Positions 26,845 through 35,694 of a stretch of DNA of 64,000 nucleotides are shown one piece after another. This DNA is from GCA-2709075 sp964492555 (GTDB taxonomy: Bacteria > Pseudomonadota > Alphaproteobacteria > MPNO01 > UBA2964): the NCBI GenBank assembly GCA_964492555.1, contig CAZBKQ010000009.1:1-64000 (forward strand). The letters run 5' to 3'. Position 1 is the stretch's first letter, and each line of letters starts with the position of its first letter. The notes beneath the pieces were generated by a model, which made no database searches, was not told the DNA's origin, and saw only the letters and a program-made list of their open reading frames with translations. The translations under genes were made by a program, and so were the position numbers.

Positions 26845-28129
26845 CCTTGCCCGCCTCCAGGAACTTGAGCGGATCAATCCGCTTGCCGTTCACAATGATT
26901 TCGTAATGCAGATGCGGGCCGGTACTGCGACCGGACGACCCCACCTGACCGATCTTCTTGCGATAGTCTACACGCTGACCGCGCCTGACGTAAATCCGTC
27001 TTAAATGACCATAACGGGTGCGGATTCCCATGCCATGATCGATCTCCACAAAGCGTCCGTAATATCCCTTCCAGCCGGTATAGACGACCTTTCCCGGCAC
27101 CGGCGCATAGACCGGCGTACGATTTGGGGCACCAAGATCGAGCCCTTGATGCGTGGCCCATTTATTATTTATGGGATCACGGCGGCGGCCGAATTTACTG
27201 GTGATCTTGTAATGATCCACCGGGGCGACAAGCGGCAGATTGGCGAGAACGCGGCGCAACGCATCCCAATGGGCGACGTGCCGGTCGATTGCCGTCGGCC
27301 CTTCATTGAATCCCTTCGCATCATCGGGCGACGCAATAAAGGGACCGCCGACGGCATAGGCCTCCGGATCAAGCTTTTTCAGTAGGCTCAGCGGTTTGAG
27401 TCCCGCGACCGTGATGATTTTCTCGATCCGTTTGATGTCATGAACCGTTTTGTCGGCGATCCGGTCCAGCGCTTCCTTTTGCTCATCCCGCAACCGCTGA
27501 ACGCGCCCTTGCAGGGCCGCGATCTGCTGATTGGCATTCTTCTCTGTCTCCGCGAGCGAATCGCGTTCCGACTGCACCTTCCCCAGATCGGTCCGCACCT
27601 GATCCAGAACCGACGCCAGCATGCTTCCCTTATCCTTGCTGCTGACCAGGTTGCTCTCAAGACTTTTCAGCTTCTGGTTTAGCGCGCTGTAACGCCTGAT
27701 CTGATGCGCGCGCCGCGCTTCGGACGCGTTCAGCTTTTTCTTCAATGCCGCGATATCCGCCCGCAACGTATCATTCTGCTCCAGCAGTCCGACCAGATTA
27801 TGATGGCTTTGTTTCAACGTGCCGGCGACATCGGTCATGTTGTCGCGCATTGAGTTGACGCGAAGCGACAGCCGGGAATTTTCCGCCTCAAACCGTGCGA
27901 TTCGGTCGTTCTTCTGTTCGAGAATGTGATCGAAACCGAAATAGACGACTGTCACATTGGCAAGCCAACCGGCACTTCCGACAAAAAGACAGATAAAGCC
28001 GACCTGCAGCCAGCGAGGCATCCGCCAATACCGAACCATGCCGTTGCGGCGGATATAGAAATCGCGCGGCTCGGTCAGTTCCAGAAACCTGCGCCAAATC
28101 CGGTGATGTAATGGGCGTTCGGGATACAT
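26828..28129 (-). CDS. Membrane-anchored M23 metallopeptidase (cell-wall hydrolase)
   Basis: The 433-residue protein has an N-terminal cytoplasmic segment, a transmembrane helix near residues 40-63 (G-F-I-C-L-F-V-G-S-A), a long coiled-coil region (about 75-230) and a C-terminal M23 domain. The zinc ligands are seen in T-H-Q-G-L-D-L-G and G-P-H-L-H-Y-E-I. M23 endopeptidases cut peptide cross-links in peptidoglycan. The single-pass anchor plus coiled coil resembles enzymes that work with bactofilins. It overlaps the bactofilin gene by 17 nt. Confidence 0.9.
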   Translation of the reverse strand: MYPERPLHHRIWRRFLELTEPRDFYIRRNGMVRYWRMPRWLQVGFICLFVGSAGWLANVTVVYFGFDHILEQKNDRIARFEAENSRLSLRVNSMRDNMTDVAGTLKQSHHNLVGLLEQNDTLRADIAALKKKLNASEARRAHQIRRYSALNQKLKSLESNLVSSKDKGSMLASVLDQVRTDLGKVQSERDSLAETEKNANQQIAALQGRVQRLRDEQKEALDRIADKTVHDIKRIEKIITVAGLKPLSLLKKLDPEAYAVGGPFIASPDDAKGFNEGPTAIDRHVAHWDALRRVLANLPLVAPVDHYKITSKFGRRRDPINNKWATHQGLDLGAPNRTPVYAPVPGKVVYTGWKGYYGRFVEIDHGMGIRTRYGHLRRIYVRRGQRVDYRKKIGQVGSSGRSTGPHLHYEIIVNGKRIDPLKFLEAGKDVFKG

Positions 28130-28337
28130 ATCGCCCGTTAATCCTCCCCCAAGAGCAACCTTGTCGAGCCGTCCAATTTCTTGCGCAATATAGTTATCAA
28201 AAAACTAACGATTGGGCCCGCAATAGCCGAAAATACCCAAAACGCGGCCACTGGCTGAAAAATGCGCGGGAAGGCTATCCGGCGGGCCTTCGCCGGTCAA
28301 GCGGGAAACACGAATCTACGGGGATTTCCGGGAGTTT

Positions 28338-29861
28338 TCAGCTCTGCCCGGTCTTATCGCGCAGCGCCGCTTCCCGGACCTCACGGCGCAGCACCTTGCC
28401 GACGCTGCTGCGCGGCAGATCCTCCAGCAATCGGATACGCTTCGGCGCCTTCACCGAGCCCACCGTATCCTTCGCGAAATCGATCAACTCCTGCTCGCCA
28501 GCGTTGGCGCCCTGCCGCAGAACCACGGCAGCCTGCACGGCCTCACCCCATTTCTCATCGGGGATGCCATAGACGATGCACTCATTCACCACCGGATGGC
28601 GGACCAGCGCGGCCTCGACATCGCTCGGATAGACATTGAACCCGCCGGAGATAATCACATCACGCAGCCGGTCCTTGAGATAGAGATAACCCCGCGCATC
28701 CAGCGCCCCGACATCGCCGGTGCGCAGCCAGTCACCCTGCATCACCTCAGCCGTCGCTTCCGGCATATTCAGATAACCTGTCATCACCAGACCGCCGGAC
28801 AGCACGATCTCGCCATCCTCATCAGGTGGCAATATCTTGTCCGAGCCCGGCTCCATAATGGCGACACGGGTGAGAAAGCTCGCCCGTCCGACAGAAGCAA
28901 TCAGATCGTCATCGGCCATCTCGCGCGGGCCGAGAAAAGTCGCGACCTGCGGCGCCTCGGTCTGGCCGTAATTTGTTGCGACCACTTCGCCGAACACGCC
29001 CCTGGTCTCGCGCACCTTCTCGGGCGGCATCGGCGCGCCACCATAGATCAGCCGCTTGAGCGCCGGGAAATCGGCTTCTCCGCCGAGCTCCGCCAGCATC
29101 ATGTAGATCACGGTCGGCGGAATGAAAGTCGTTGTGACATCCTTTGCCGCGAAACTTTCGAGAATTTCCGCCGGGCGCATGGTGCGTTCGCCCAGCACCA
29201 GCGTGCCGCCGACACCCAGCGTCGGCGTGATGTAGCAACTGGTCCCATGGGTCAGCGGCGCGGCCAGCAGATATTTGTCCGCCGCGCTCAACCCCAGCTC
29301 ATGAATCATGCAGGCCGCCCCGGTCAACCAGGCGCAATAGGGCTGAAGAACGCCTTTGGGCCGGCCGCTGGAGCCGCCTGTAAACTTGATCGCCTGGGTG
29401 TCTTCCGGGCCCAGCGGGTGAATTTCCGGTATCTTGCCCCTGTTGGCCGCGATCAGCCCGGCAACACTGTCCGATGCGGTGTCCGATCCCCCCCAGCCAT
29501 GCACGATATGCGGCGCGTTGGGGCTGATTTTGCTCTCGCAATCCTCATCGAGGATCAGGATCGAGGGCCCGGCGGTTTCCAGCTTTGCGTCGAGTTCCTC
29601 TTTCGCGTCGCGCGGGTTCAGCGGTATCCACACCTTACCCGCCGCCATCGTCGCCAGAAGACCAGTCAAATGCTCAAGCGAGTTATAGCCGCAAATCCCG
29701 ACCCGCGATTGCGGCGCGGGGTCGATCCCCTGCAGCCCGGCAGCCAACGCATCCACCCGCGCGCGCAGCTCTCCATAGCTCAGCGTGCCATCCGGCCCGT
29801 CAATCGCCACCGCATCGGGCGTCAGGGACCCCGCGGCGTAAAACATATTGATGGGCTTCAT
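28338..29861 (-). CDS. Acyl-CoA synthetase (AMP-binding)
   Basis: The 507-residue protein carries the ANL-superfamily signatures: an AMP-binding P-loop of the form I-K-F-T-G-G-S-S-G-R-P-K-G-V, the Y-G-Q-T-E-A motif near residue 298, W-L-R-T-G-D-V-G-A-L and K-D-R-L-R-D-V-I-I-S-G-G-F-N with the hinge, and K-V-L-R-R-E at the C-terminus. It activates a carboxylic acid to an acyl-CoA, but the acid cannot be told from sequence. The next gene upstream on the same strand encodes an enolase-superfamily enzyme (3-nt gap), and a shared catabolic role is possible. Confidence 0.88.
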   Translation of the reverse strand: MKPINMFYAAGSLTPDAVAIDGPDGTLSYGELRARVDALAAGLQGIDPAPQSRVGICGYNSLEHLTGLLATMAAGKVWIPLNPRDAKEELDAKLETAGPSILILDEDCESKISPNAPHIVHGWGGSDTASDSVAGLIAANRGKIPEIHPLGPEDTQAIKFTGGSSGRPKGVLQPYCAWLTGAACMIHELGLSAADKYLLAAPLTHGTSCYITPTLGVGGTLVLGERTMRPAEILESFAAKDVTTTFIPPTVIYMMLAELGGEADFPALKRLIYGGAPMPPEKVRETRGVFGEVVATNYGQTEAPQVATFLGPREMADDDLIASVGRASFLTRVAIMEPGSDKILPPDEDGEIVLSGGLVMTGYLNMPEATAEVMQGDWLRTGDVGALDARGYLYLKDRLRDVIISGGFNVYPSDVEAALVRHPVVNECIVYGIPDEKWGEAVQAAVVLRQGANAGEQELIDFAKDTVGSVKAPKRIRLLEDLPRSSVGKVLRREVREAALRDKTGQS

Positions 29862-29864
29862 TGA

Positions 29865-30947
29865 TCAACCGTCCGCCTGGAATTCATCCCGCGCGCCATA
29901 GGCCCAGACCAGCCCGTGACCGGGCGCGTCCGGCGGCGCGATCATACCGTTCTCATCCATACCGGCGGGATCCTCAAAAAGCGGCTCCAACAGCGGAAAA
30001 TCCTCCATCCAGGTCACGGCGGGCGACGCCGCCGCCAGATGAATGAAAAGGGACGGCAGGAAATGCGGTGCGACGGACACGCCGAAATGCTCCGCCACCG
30101 TGGCGACACGGAGCGCCTCAGTCAGCCCGCCCATCATGGCGAGATCGGGCTGTACCACGGCGCAGGATTTCGCCTCGAAAAACGGCGTAAGTTCCACCAG
30201 CCCCTGATGATGTTCGCCGGTGGCGATGGCGACGGGAGAGGACGCGGCAAGCGCGGCATAGCCGTGCACGTCCGACGCCGGCAACGGTTCCTCCAGCCAG
30301 ATCAGGTTGAAGTCGGCGCAGGCGTTGGTCAGCCAGCGCGCCGTGACCAGATCGCATTTCTCATTCGTATCGGCCATGATCCCGACATCGTCGGGCAAGG
30401 CGTCGGCGACCGCCTCCAGCCGTTCCAGATCAGCAGGGTTGCCGGCAAAGCGCAGCTTTACCGCCGAACACCCGGCCTTGGCGTATTTCACCGCCTGTTC
30501 GGCCGCCGCCGCCGGATCCTGCGCCGGGCCGAACCCGCCACTGCCATAGACCGGCAAAGTCCGCGGCGCCCCGCCCATGGCGACACCCAGCGGCACGCCC
30601 TGGCGTTTGGCGTGCAAATCCCAGGCGGCGACATCAATGGCGGCGATCGCCAGATAGCCGCTGCCCCGCCCGAGACGATTGAGCGAGCCGGCAAGCGTCC
30701 GCCACAGCGCCTGCGGCGCGGCGATCTCCTTCCCCGCGACGAAACGTTCCAGCATTGTTTGCGCCATCGCGGCGACCTGTTCCCCGCCGCCGCCCAACAC
30801 ATAGGAAAAGCCGGTCCCGGCATATCCGTCGCCGGCCTCAAGATCGCAGACAATGACATCGACCGACGTGATGCCCGACCCGCCGGTGACGCCGGGCAAC
30901 GGATAGCGCCAGAGCTCCGCGCTTGCCCGTTCGATTTTGACGCTCAT
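29865..30947 (-). CDS. Mandelate racemase/muconate lactonising-family protein
   Basis: The 360-residue protein has the enolase-superfamily two-domain layout. Metal ligands appear in A-D-T-N-E-K, W-L-E-E-P-L-P and A-T-G-E-H-H, and a base histidine is likely in V-A-P-H-F-L. K-L-R-F replaces the second lysine of the typical K-x-K. This set suits racemases, dehydratases or cycloisomerases of hydroxy acids or sugar acids. The ATG at 30947 abuts the DUF120 gene stop in TGATG. The substrate is unknown. Confidence 0.84.
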   Translation of the reverse strand: MSVKIERASAELWRYPLPGVTGGSGITSVDVIVCDLEAGDGYAGTGFSYVLGGGGEQVAAMAQTMLERFVAGKEIAAPQALWRTLAGSLNRLGRGSGYLAIAAIDVAAWDLHAKRQGVPLGVAMGGAPRTLPVYGSGGFGPAQDPAAAAEQAVKYAKAGCSAVKLRFAGNPADLERLEAVADALPDDVGIMADTNEKCDLVTARWLTNACADFNLIWLEEPLPASDVHGYAALAASSPVAIATGEHHQGLVELTPFFEAKSCAVVQPDLAMMGGLTEALRVATVAEHFGVSVAPHFLPSLFIHLAAASPAVTWMEDFPLLEPLFEDPAGMDENGMIAPPDAPGHGLVWAYGARDEFQADG

Positions 30948-31357
30948 CAAATGGCCTCCGTCCCGTCGCTGATTTCAACCGTGACCGGATCGCCATCTTT
31001 CAGGCCCAGCGTATCCCGGACGGCGACCGGCGCGATCAGTTCGATCTGGGTAGCGGGATAGGAGTCCACATCGGGCAGGATCGCCGCCGCCGGAATTTCA
31101 CCGTTGATACGCGCATGCCAGGCACGCGACGCGCACCATTCCGGCTGCGGCGGCGGCAGGATGATACCGTCCCAACCGCACACACGTTCCCAAGCTGCCC
31201 TTGCCTGATCGCTCGTGGCCAGCACATTCACCGTGCCGGGATAACATTCCAGAGAGAGATACTGCCTGAATGCGTCTTTCGCCCAGTCGAGCTGGGTAAA
31301 GCCGGTCGCCTCCCCCACCCCGGTGGCAAGCTCGCCTATGATTTTTTCAATAGCCAT
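30947..31357 (-). CDS. DUF120-family protein (archaeal-type CTP-dependent riboflavin kinase fold)
   Basis: The 136-residue protein has the pattern of DUF120: G-E-L-A-T-G-V-G-E-A near the start, R-Q-Y-L-S-L-E-C-Y-P-G-T-V-N-V, and a C-terminal I-E-L-I-A-P-V-A-V-R followed by L-K-D-G-D-P-V-T-V. These resemble archaeal RibK (MJ0056 type), which phosphorylates riboflavin using CTP. Bacteria normally use the RibF-type enzyme. The P-Y-P-G-T region is C-Y-P-G-T here. It is coupled to the mandelate-racemase-like gene (stop and start overlap by one base). A different substrate is possible. Confidence 0.68.
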   Translation of the reverse strand: MAIEKIIGELATGVGEATGFTQLDWAKDAFRQYLSLECYPGTVNVLATSDQARAAWERVCGWDGIILPPPQPEWCASRAWHARINGEIPAAAILPDVDSYPATQIELIAPVAVRDTLGLKDGDPVTVEISDGTEAI

Positions 31358-31451
31358 GTGCGGCAGTGTATTTGAGGAAAAAGGATCGGGAAAGCGGAAG
31401 GGAAATGCTTGCCCCTTGCCCCCGTCCGGCCTTATTATCCGCGCCCGGCGC

Positions 31452-31525
31452 GCGGGTGTAGCTCAATGGTAGAGCAGAAGCTTCCCAAGCTTAAGACGAG
31501 AGTTCGATTCTCTTCACCCGCTCCA
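31452..31525 (+). tRNA. tRNA-Gly (anticodon CCC)
   Basis: The 74-nt sequence folds as a cloverleaf. The acceptor stem GCGGGTG pairs with CACCCGC, a T discriminator follows, and CCA is encoded at the end. The anticodon loop reads TTCCCAA, giving anticodon CCC. The T loop contains GTTCGATTC. Confidence 0.95.
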
Positions 31526-31549
31526 ATTCTCTGACCGGATATCCCCGCC

Positions 31550-32479
31550 ATGGCCATTCTTGTTATTTCTTCGCCAACCCGCATGGACGCGTGGAAGGCG
31601 GAAATTCCCGCCGCCCTGCCCGATGAAGACGTGCGCGTCTGGCCCGATTACGGCGCGGATGAAGATATCGAGATCGTGATCATCGCGGAGCCCAAGCCGG
31701 GACTGTTCGAAAAACTGCCCGATCTGAAACTCGTCATCGCCCAGCGCGCAGGCGTGGAGGATCTGGTCGCGGCACTCCGCGGTCTTCCGGACGTCTCACT
31801 CTGCCGCGCGCAGGGACCGGATGGCGACCGTATGCTCGACGATTACGCGCTGCTGTGCGTCATGCATCACCACCGCCATTTTCCCGATCTGATCGCCGCC
31901 AACGCGACCGGCGACTGGATCAATCCAGGGGTCAGCTTTACCCATGAACGCACGGTCGGGTTAATGGGGCTGGGTATTATCGGGCTGTCTGTCGCGCGCC
32001 GGCTGCGCGATTCCGGGTTCAAGGTAATTACCTGGACCCGGTCGGGCAGCGACGAGCCCGGCATGGTACATTTCACCGGGCCGGATCAGTTCGGCGATTT
32101 TCTCGGACAGTCGGAAATTCTGGTCAATCTGCTGGCGCTGACGGCGGAGACGGAAAATATTCTTAACGCGGAGACATTCGCGCAACTGCCGGAAGGCGCG
32201 GCGCTGGTCAATCTCGGCCGCGGCGAACATGTCGTGGATGACGATCTGATCGCGGCGCTGGATTCAGGTCATCTGAATGCGGCGACACTGGATGTCTTCC
32301 GCCAGGAACCGCTCCCCGCCGAACACCCGTTCTGGGCGCATCCCCGCGTGCTGGTCATGCCGCATATCGCGCGGCGGCCGAGCCCCGATTTCCTGACGCC
32401 GCAGCTGATCGAAAATATCCGCCGTTTCCGCGCCGGCGAGCCGTTATTGCAGCCGGTGGATATCGGACGGGGGTATTGA
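31550..32479 (+). CDS. D-2-hydroxyacid dehydrogenase (glyoxylate/hydroxypyruvate reductase A-like)
   Basis: The 309-residue protein has an NAD-binding motif L-M-G-L-G-I-I-G. The catalytic triad is seen as arginine in N-L-G-R-G-E-H, glutamate in F-R-Q-E-P-L-P and histidine in V-M-P-H-I-A-R. It resembles GhrA, which reduces glyoxylate and hydroxypyruvate using NADPH. The substrate and cofactor choice are not certain. The gene follows the tRNA-Gly by 24 nt. A dispersed repeat follows its stop. Confidence 0.86.
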   Translation: MAILVISSPTRMDAWKAEIPAALPDEDVRVWPDYGADEDIEIVIIAEPKPGLFEKLPDLKLVIAQRAGVEDLVAALRGLPDVSLCRAQGPDGDRMLDDYALLCVMHHHRHFPDLIAANATGDWINPGVSFTHERTVGLMGLGIIGLSVARRLRDSGFKVITWTRSGSDEPGMVHFTGPDQFGDFLGQSEILVNLLALTAETENILNAETFAQLPEGAALVNLGRGEHVVDDDLIAALDSGHLNAATLDVFRQEPLPAEHPFWAHPRVLVMPHIARRPSPDFLTPQLIENIRRFRAGEPLLQPVDIGRGY

Positions 32480-32545
32480 TTCCTTCGCGCCACGCCGGGC
32501 CCGGCCATCCGGTCTGACGTCAAACACTGAAGCGGTAGTGAAATA

Positions 32546-32706
32546 GACCCCGCATCAAGTGCAGGATGACAATATTTTTTCGATCCGGCGCAATCACCTT
32601 CAACAAGACAAGGATGTCACCCCGGCCTCCGCGCCGGGGTCCAGACAAACCACAAAAACAAAAAGACTGGTTCCCGGATCGCGCTGGCGCTTGTTCGGGA
32701 TGACAA
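32546..32706. repeat. Dispersed intergenic palindromic repeat, copy A
   Basis: A 161-nt unit starts with gaccccgcatcaag and ends in gggatgacaa. Its core, 32615-32705, begins tgtcaccccgg and ends cgggatgaca, which are near-perfect inverted ends, and has an internal stem of the form ccccggcct...gccggggt. The second copy is at 34614-34765 with the same 68-69 nt spacing from the leading box to the core. No transposase is inside. Confidence 0.75.
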
Positions 32707-32756
32707 ATATTCTAGAGGCGTGAGAGACGCGAAAAGAATGAAACCGGTCTCGCCCG

Positions 32757-33983
32757 TCAAATAATCCCCTGTTCCCGCAGTTCGGCGAGCCCCGCCTCAT
32801 CCAGCTCCAGCACTTCCCGCAAAACATCGTCGGTATCCGCGCCGAGCACCGGCGGTGCGTGGCGGTAACTGACCGGCGTTTCAGAAAAGCGCAGCGGGCT
32901 GGCCACCAGCGGCGCGGCGCCGCCGCCCAGCGCCTGATGCGCCATATTCACCACCATGCCGCGATCAATGACATGCGGGTCAGCAAAGACTTGATCCACC
33001 GTGTTGATCGGGCCGCACCCGATGGAACGCGCTTCCAGCTCCGACAGCCACTCGGCGGAAGGCTTGGTCAGGAACACCGGCTCCAGCAGCGGGATCAGCG
33101 CGTCGCGGTTGGCGACCCGGCCGCCATTGGTTGCGAAGCGTTCATCCGCCGATAGTTCCGCGCACCCGGCATATTCGCAAAAGCGCTGAAACTGCGCGTC
33201 ATTGCCGATCGTCACCATGATGTGTCCGTCTTCGGTTTTGAACACCTGATAGGGCACGATATTGGGGTGACCATTGCCAAGCCGCGCGGGCGCCGCGCCG
33301 CCGATCAGGTAATTCATCGCCTGGATCGACAACCAGGCCACCTGCGTATCCAGCATGCCGATATCGATATATTGCCCCTTGCCGTCCACTTCCCGGCTGC
33401 GCAGCGCGGCATTGATCGCGACGGTGGCGTACATGCCGGCCATGATATCGGCGATCGGCACACCGGCCTTCATCGGCTCCCCGTCGGGTTCGCCGGTTAC
33501 CGACATGATGCCGCCCATCGCCTGGATCAGCGGGTCGTAACCCGGCCGCTGGGCATAGGGGCCGGTCTGGCCGAAACCGGTAATAGAGCAATAGACCAGC
33601 CCGGGATTGATCTCCTTCAGATCGTCATAGCCAAGCCCGTAGCGCGCGAGATTGCCGAGCTTGAAATTCTCCACCAGAACGTTTGCCTTCGCCGCGATCT
33701 TGCGGATCAGCGCCTGCCCTTCCGGTTTGGAGATATCGACCGCCACCGAACGTTTATTCCGGTTCGCCCCCATGAAATAGGCGGCCTCCGCCGTGTCGTT
33801 GCCGTCATCGTCTTTCAGATAAGGCGGTGCGAACCGGCGGGTATCGTCACCCGACCCGGGCCGTTCGATCTTGATCACCTCCGCCCCGAGATCGCCAAGG
33901 ATCTGCGTACAGAACGGCCCCGCCAGAATACGGGTGAGATCGAGAACCATCAGCCCGGAAAGCGGGCCCTTATTGTCTGCCAT
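32757..33983 (-). CDS. CaiB/BaiF family CoA-transferase
   Basis: The 408-residue protein has the class III CoA-transferase pattern: V-L-D-L-T-R-I-L-A-G-P-F-C-T-Q near residue 12, G-A-E-V-I-K-I-E-R-P-G-S-G-D-D-T-R, and R-N-K-R-S-V-A-V-D, with the catalytic aspartate expected near residue 165-170 (G-M-L-D-T). These enzymes move CoA between carboxylic acids. Likely physiological substrates cannot be named. I used the ATG at 33983, preceded by GGAG. It is divergent from the RidA gene. Confidence 0.9.
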   Translation of the reverse strand: MADNKGPLSGLMVLDLTRILAGPFCTQILGDLGAEVIKIERPGSGDDTRRFAPPYLKDDDGNDTAEAAYFMGANRNKRSVAVDISKPEGQALIRKIAAKANVLVENFKLGNLARYGLGYDDLKEINPGLVYCSITGFGQTGPYAQRPGYDPLIQAMGGIMSVTGEPDGEPMKAGVPIADIMAGMYATVAINAALRSREVDGKGQYIDIGMLDTQVAWLSIQAMNYLIGGAAPARLGNGHPNIVPYQVFKTEDGHIMVTIGNDAQFQRFCEYAGCAELSADERFATNGGRVANRDALIPLLEPVFLTKPSAEWLSELEARSIGCGPINTVDQVFADPHVIDRGMVVNMAHQALGGGAAPLVASPLRFSETPVSYRHAPPVLGADTDDVLREVLELDEAGLAELREQGII

Positions 33984-34108
33984 GTCGGACTCCAGCATTA
34001 AGAGAGGCGTTTCTGATACGACATCGGGCGTGGCCGCGAAAGTTCGATTTGACACAGGCCCCGCCTGACATGACGCTATCGTCGGTTTTGGAACTCCGAG
34101 GAAGCAGA

Positions 34109-34579
34109 ATGGATGACATTGAATCGCGCCTGACGGAAATGGGCTGCACCCTGCCCGAACCCTTTGTGTACCCGAGCCCCAACCGCACCGGCTGCGTTGT
34201 GGCGGGGCATCTGCTCTATAGCTCCGGCCATCCGCCGCCGGTCGATTTCGGCGTCACGGTAAATGGCAAGGTCGGTGGCACGGTATCGGAGGAAGAGGCG
34301 GTAGAGGCGGCGCGCGCCACCGCACTGAACATCCTCGCGTCAGTCAAACAGCAGATCGGATCGCTGGATAACATCAAGCAGGTGGTGAAGGTCACCGGCA
34401 TGGTTAACTCGGCCCCGGGGTTCCAGCGGCAATTCGCGGTGATCGACGGGGCGTCAAACCTTTTCTACGAGCTTTTCGGGCCTGAAGCGGGACAGCACGC
34501 GCGCTCCGCCGTCGGCATGTTCGAACTGCCGCGCGAATTCTGCATGGAGATCGAGGCGATTTTCGAATTGAAGGGTTAA
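34109..34579 (+). CDS. RidA/YjgF/UK114 family protein
   Basis: The 156-residue protein has the RidA-like trimer fold features: L-L-Y-S-S-G-H-P near residue 37, G-K-V-G-G-T-V-S-E-E-E-A, A-R-A-T-A-L-N-I-L-A-S, and K-V-T-G-M-V-N-S near 95, with R-S-A-V-G-M-F-E-L-P toward the end. RidA proteins hydrolyse reactive 2-aminoacrylate. Members with this N-terminal extension may act in other pathways. I used the ATG at 34109, which follows GAGGAAGC at the right distance. It is divergent from the CaiB gene. Confidence 0.87.
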   Translation: MDDIESRLTEMGCTLPEPFVYPSPNRTGCVVAGHLLYSSGHPPPVDFGVTVNGKVGGTVSEEEAVEAARATALNILASVKQQIGSLDNIKQVVKVTGMVNSAPGFQRQFAVIDGASNLFYELFGPEAGQHARSAVGMFELPREFCMEIEAIFELKG

Positions 34580-34613
34580 ACGCAGTTTCAAACAACCGTG
34601 CGGCGGACAAATG

Positions 34614-34765
34614 GACCCCGCATCAAGCGCGTGGGTACAGGTCTTCTTGAGGCGTCGCACGCGCCTCCGATCAAACAAAATTGTCACCCCGGCCACCGAG
34701 CCGGGGTCCAGCAAAAAACAAAACTCTGGATCCCGGGTCGCGATGTCGCTTGTCCGGGATGACAA
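34614..34765. repeat. Dispersed intergenic palindromic repeat, copy B
   Basis: A 152-nt unit with the same leading box (gaccccgcatcaag) and the same core as copy A. The core, 34682-34764, begins tgtcaccccgg and ends cgggatgaca. Internal bases differ in about a third of positions. It lies between the RidA gene and the fumarylacetoacetase-like gene. Confidence 0.75.
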
Positions 34766-34792
34766 GTGTGCTTATGAGGCCGCCGAGGCTCC

Positions 34793-35641
34793 CTACCCCG
34801 GATAGGCCACCACCTCGTGGCGTTGTTCGCCCAGCCCGTCGATCCCCATTTCGATAATGTCGCCAGGCTGCAACCATTTCGGCGGCTCGAACCCGGCAGC
34901 AACACCATGCGGCGAGCCGGTGGTCAGCACGTCGCCCGGCTGGAATGACATGAACTCGCTGACATAGGAAATCAGCTGCGCCATGGTGAACACCATGTCC
35001 GACGTATGGCCGTCCTGGCGCATCTCGCCGTTGATTTTTGTCCAGATACGCAAATCCTGCGGATCGCCGACCTCATCCGCCGTCACCAGCCAGGGGCCGA
35101 GCGGGCCGAACGTGTCACAGCTTTTCCCCTTGGTCGTGCCGCCCGCGCGTTCCCGCTGATAGGCGCGTTCCGATCCGTCATTGAACAGCGCATAACCGGC
35201 AACATGGGAAAGCGCGTCTTCCTCCGACACGTTGAGGGCTGCCGTGGAGAACACCGCCGCAAGCTCAACCTCATAATCCATCTTGGTGGAGGTCCTGGGC
35301 TTGATCATCGGATCATAAGGGCCGGTAAGCGAGCTGATCGCCTTGTTGAAGATTACCGGCTCCTTCGGCGGCTCATATCCCATTTCCAGTATGTGGTTCA
35401 GATAATTCTGTCCGATCGCCATGATTTTCGGGATGCCCGCCACCGGCACGCCAAGACGGGGATCGCCCCCGACCGCCGGCAAAGCCTCCGGATCGAGCGC
35501 GCGCAGCCGGTCCAGCATCGCCGGTGCCAGTGTTTCGGGCGTGACATCCTCAATTTCGCCGGACAGATCGCGCAAGCCCCCCTGCGCATCAATCAGGCCG
35601 GGGCGTTCCGCGCCCTTTTCGCCATACCGAACCAGCTTCAT
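34793..35641 (-). CDS. Fumarylacetoacetate hydrolase-family protein
   Basis: The 282-residue protein has the FAH-fold features: K-I-M-A-I-G-Q-N-Y near residue 72, the metal-binding D-Y-E-V-E-L-A near 121, D-T-F-G-P-L-G-P-W near 176 and G-D-V-L-T-T-G-S-P-H-G-V near 237. The family includes fumarylpyruvate hydrolases, ureidoglycolate lyases and decarboxylases of ring-cleavage products. The exact reaction cannot be told. It is divergent from the molybdopterin oxidoreductase gene. Confidence 0.87.
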   Translation of the reverse strand: MKLVRYGEKGAERPGLIDAQGGLRDLSGEIEDVTPETLAPAMLDRLRALDPEALPAVGGDPRLGVPVAGIPKIMAIGQNYLNHILEMGYEPPKEPVIFNKAISSLTGPYDPMIKPRTSTKMDYEVELAAVFSTAALNVSEEDALSHVAGYALFNDGSERAYQRERAGGTTKGKSCDTFGPLGPWLVTADEVGDPQDLRIWTKINGEMRQDGHTSDMVFTMAQLISYVSEFMSFQPGDVLTTGSPHGVAAGFEPPKWLQPGDIIEMGIDGLGEQRHEVVAYPG

Positions 35642-35694
35642 GAGTAACCGCCTTTCCCTGTTCCTACCGTCTTCACATGCGATAGCATCAGATC

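Noticed and set aside
28596..29864. 422-residue plus-strand frame opposite the acyl-CoA synthetase
   Set aside because: It follows the codon pattern of the GC-rich coding strand beneath it, and the AMP-binding motifs lie on the minus strand.
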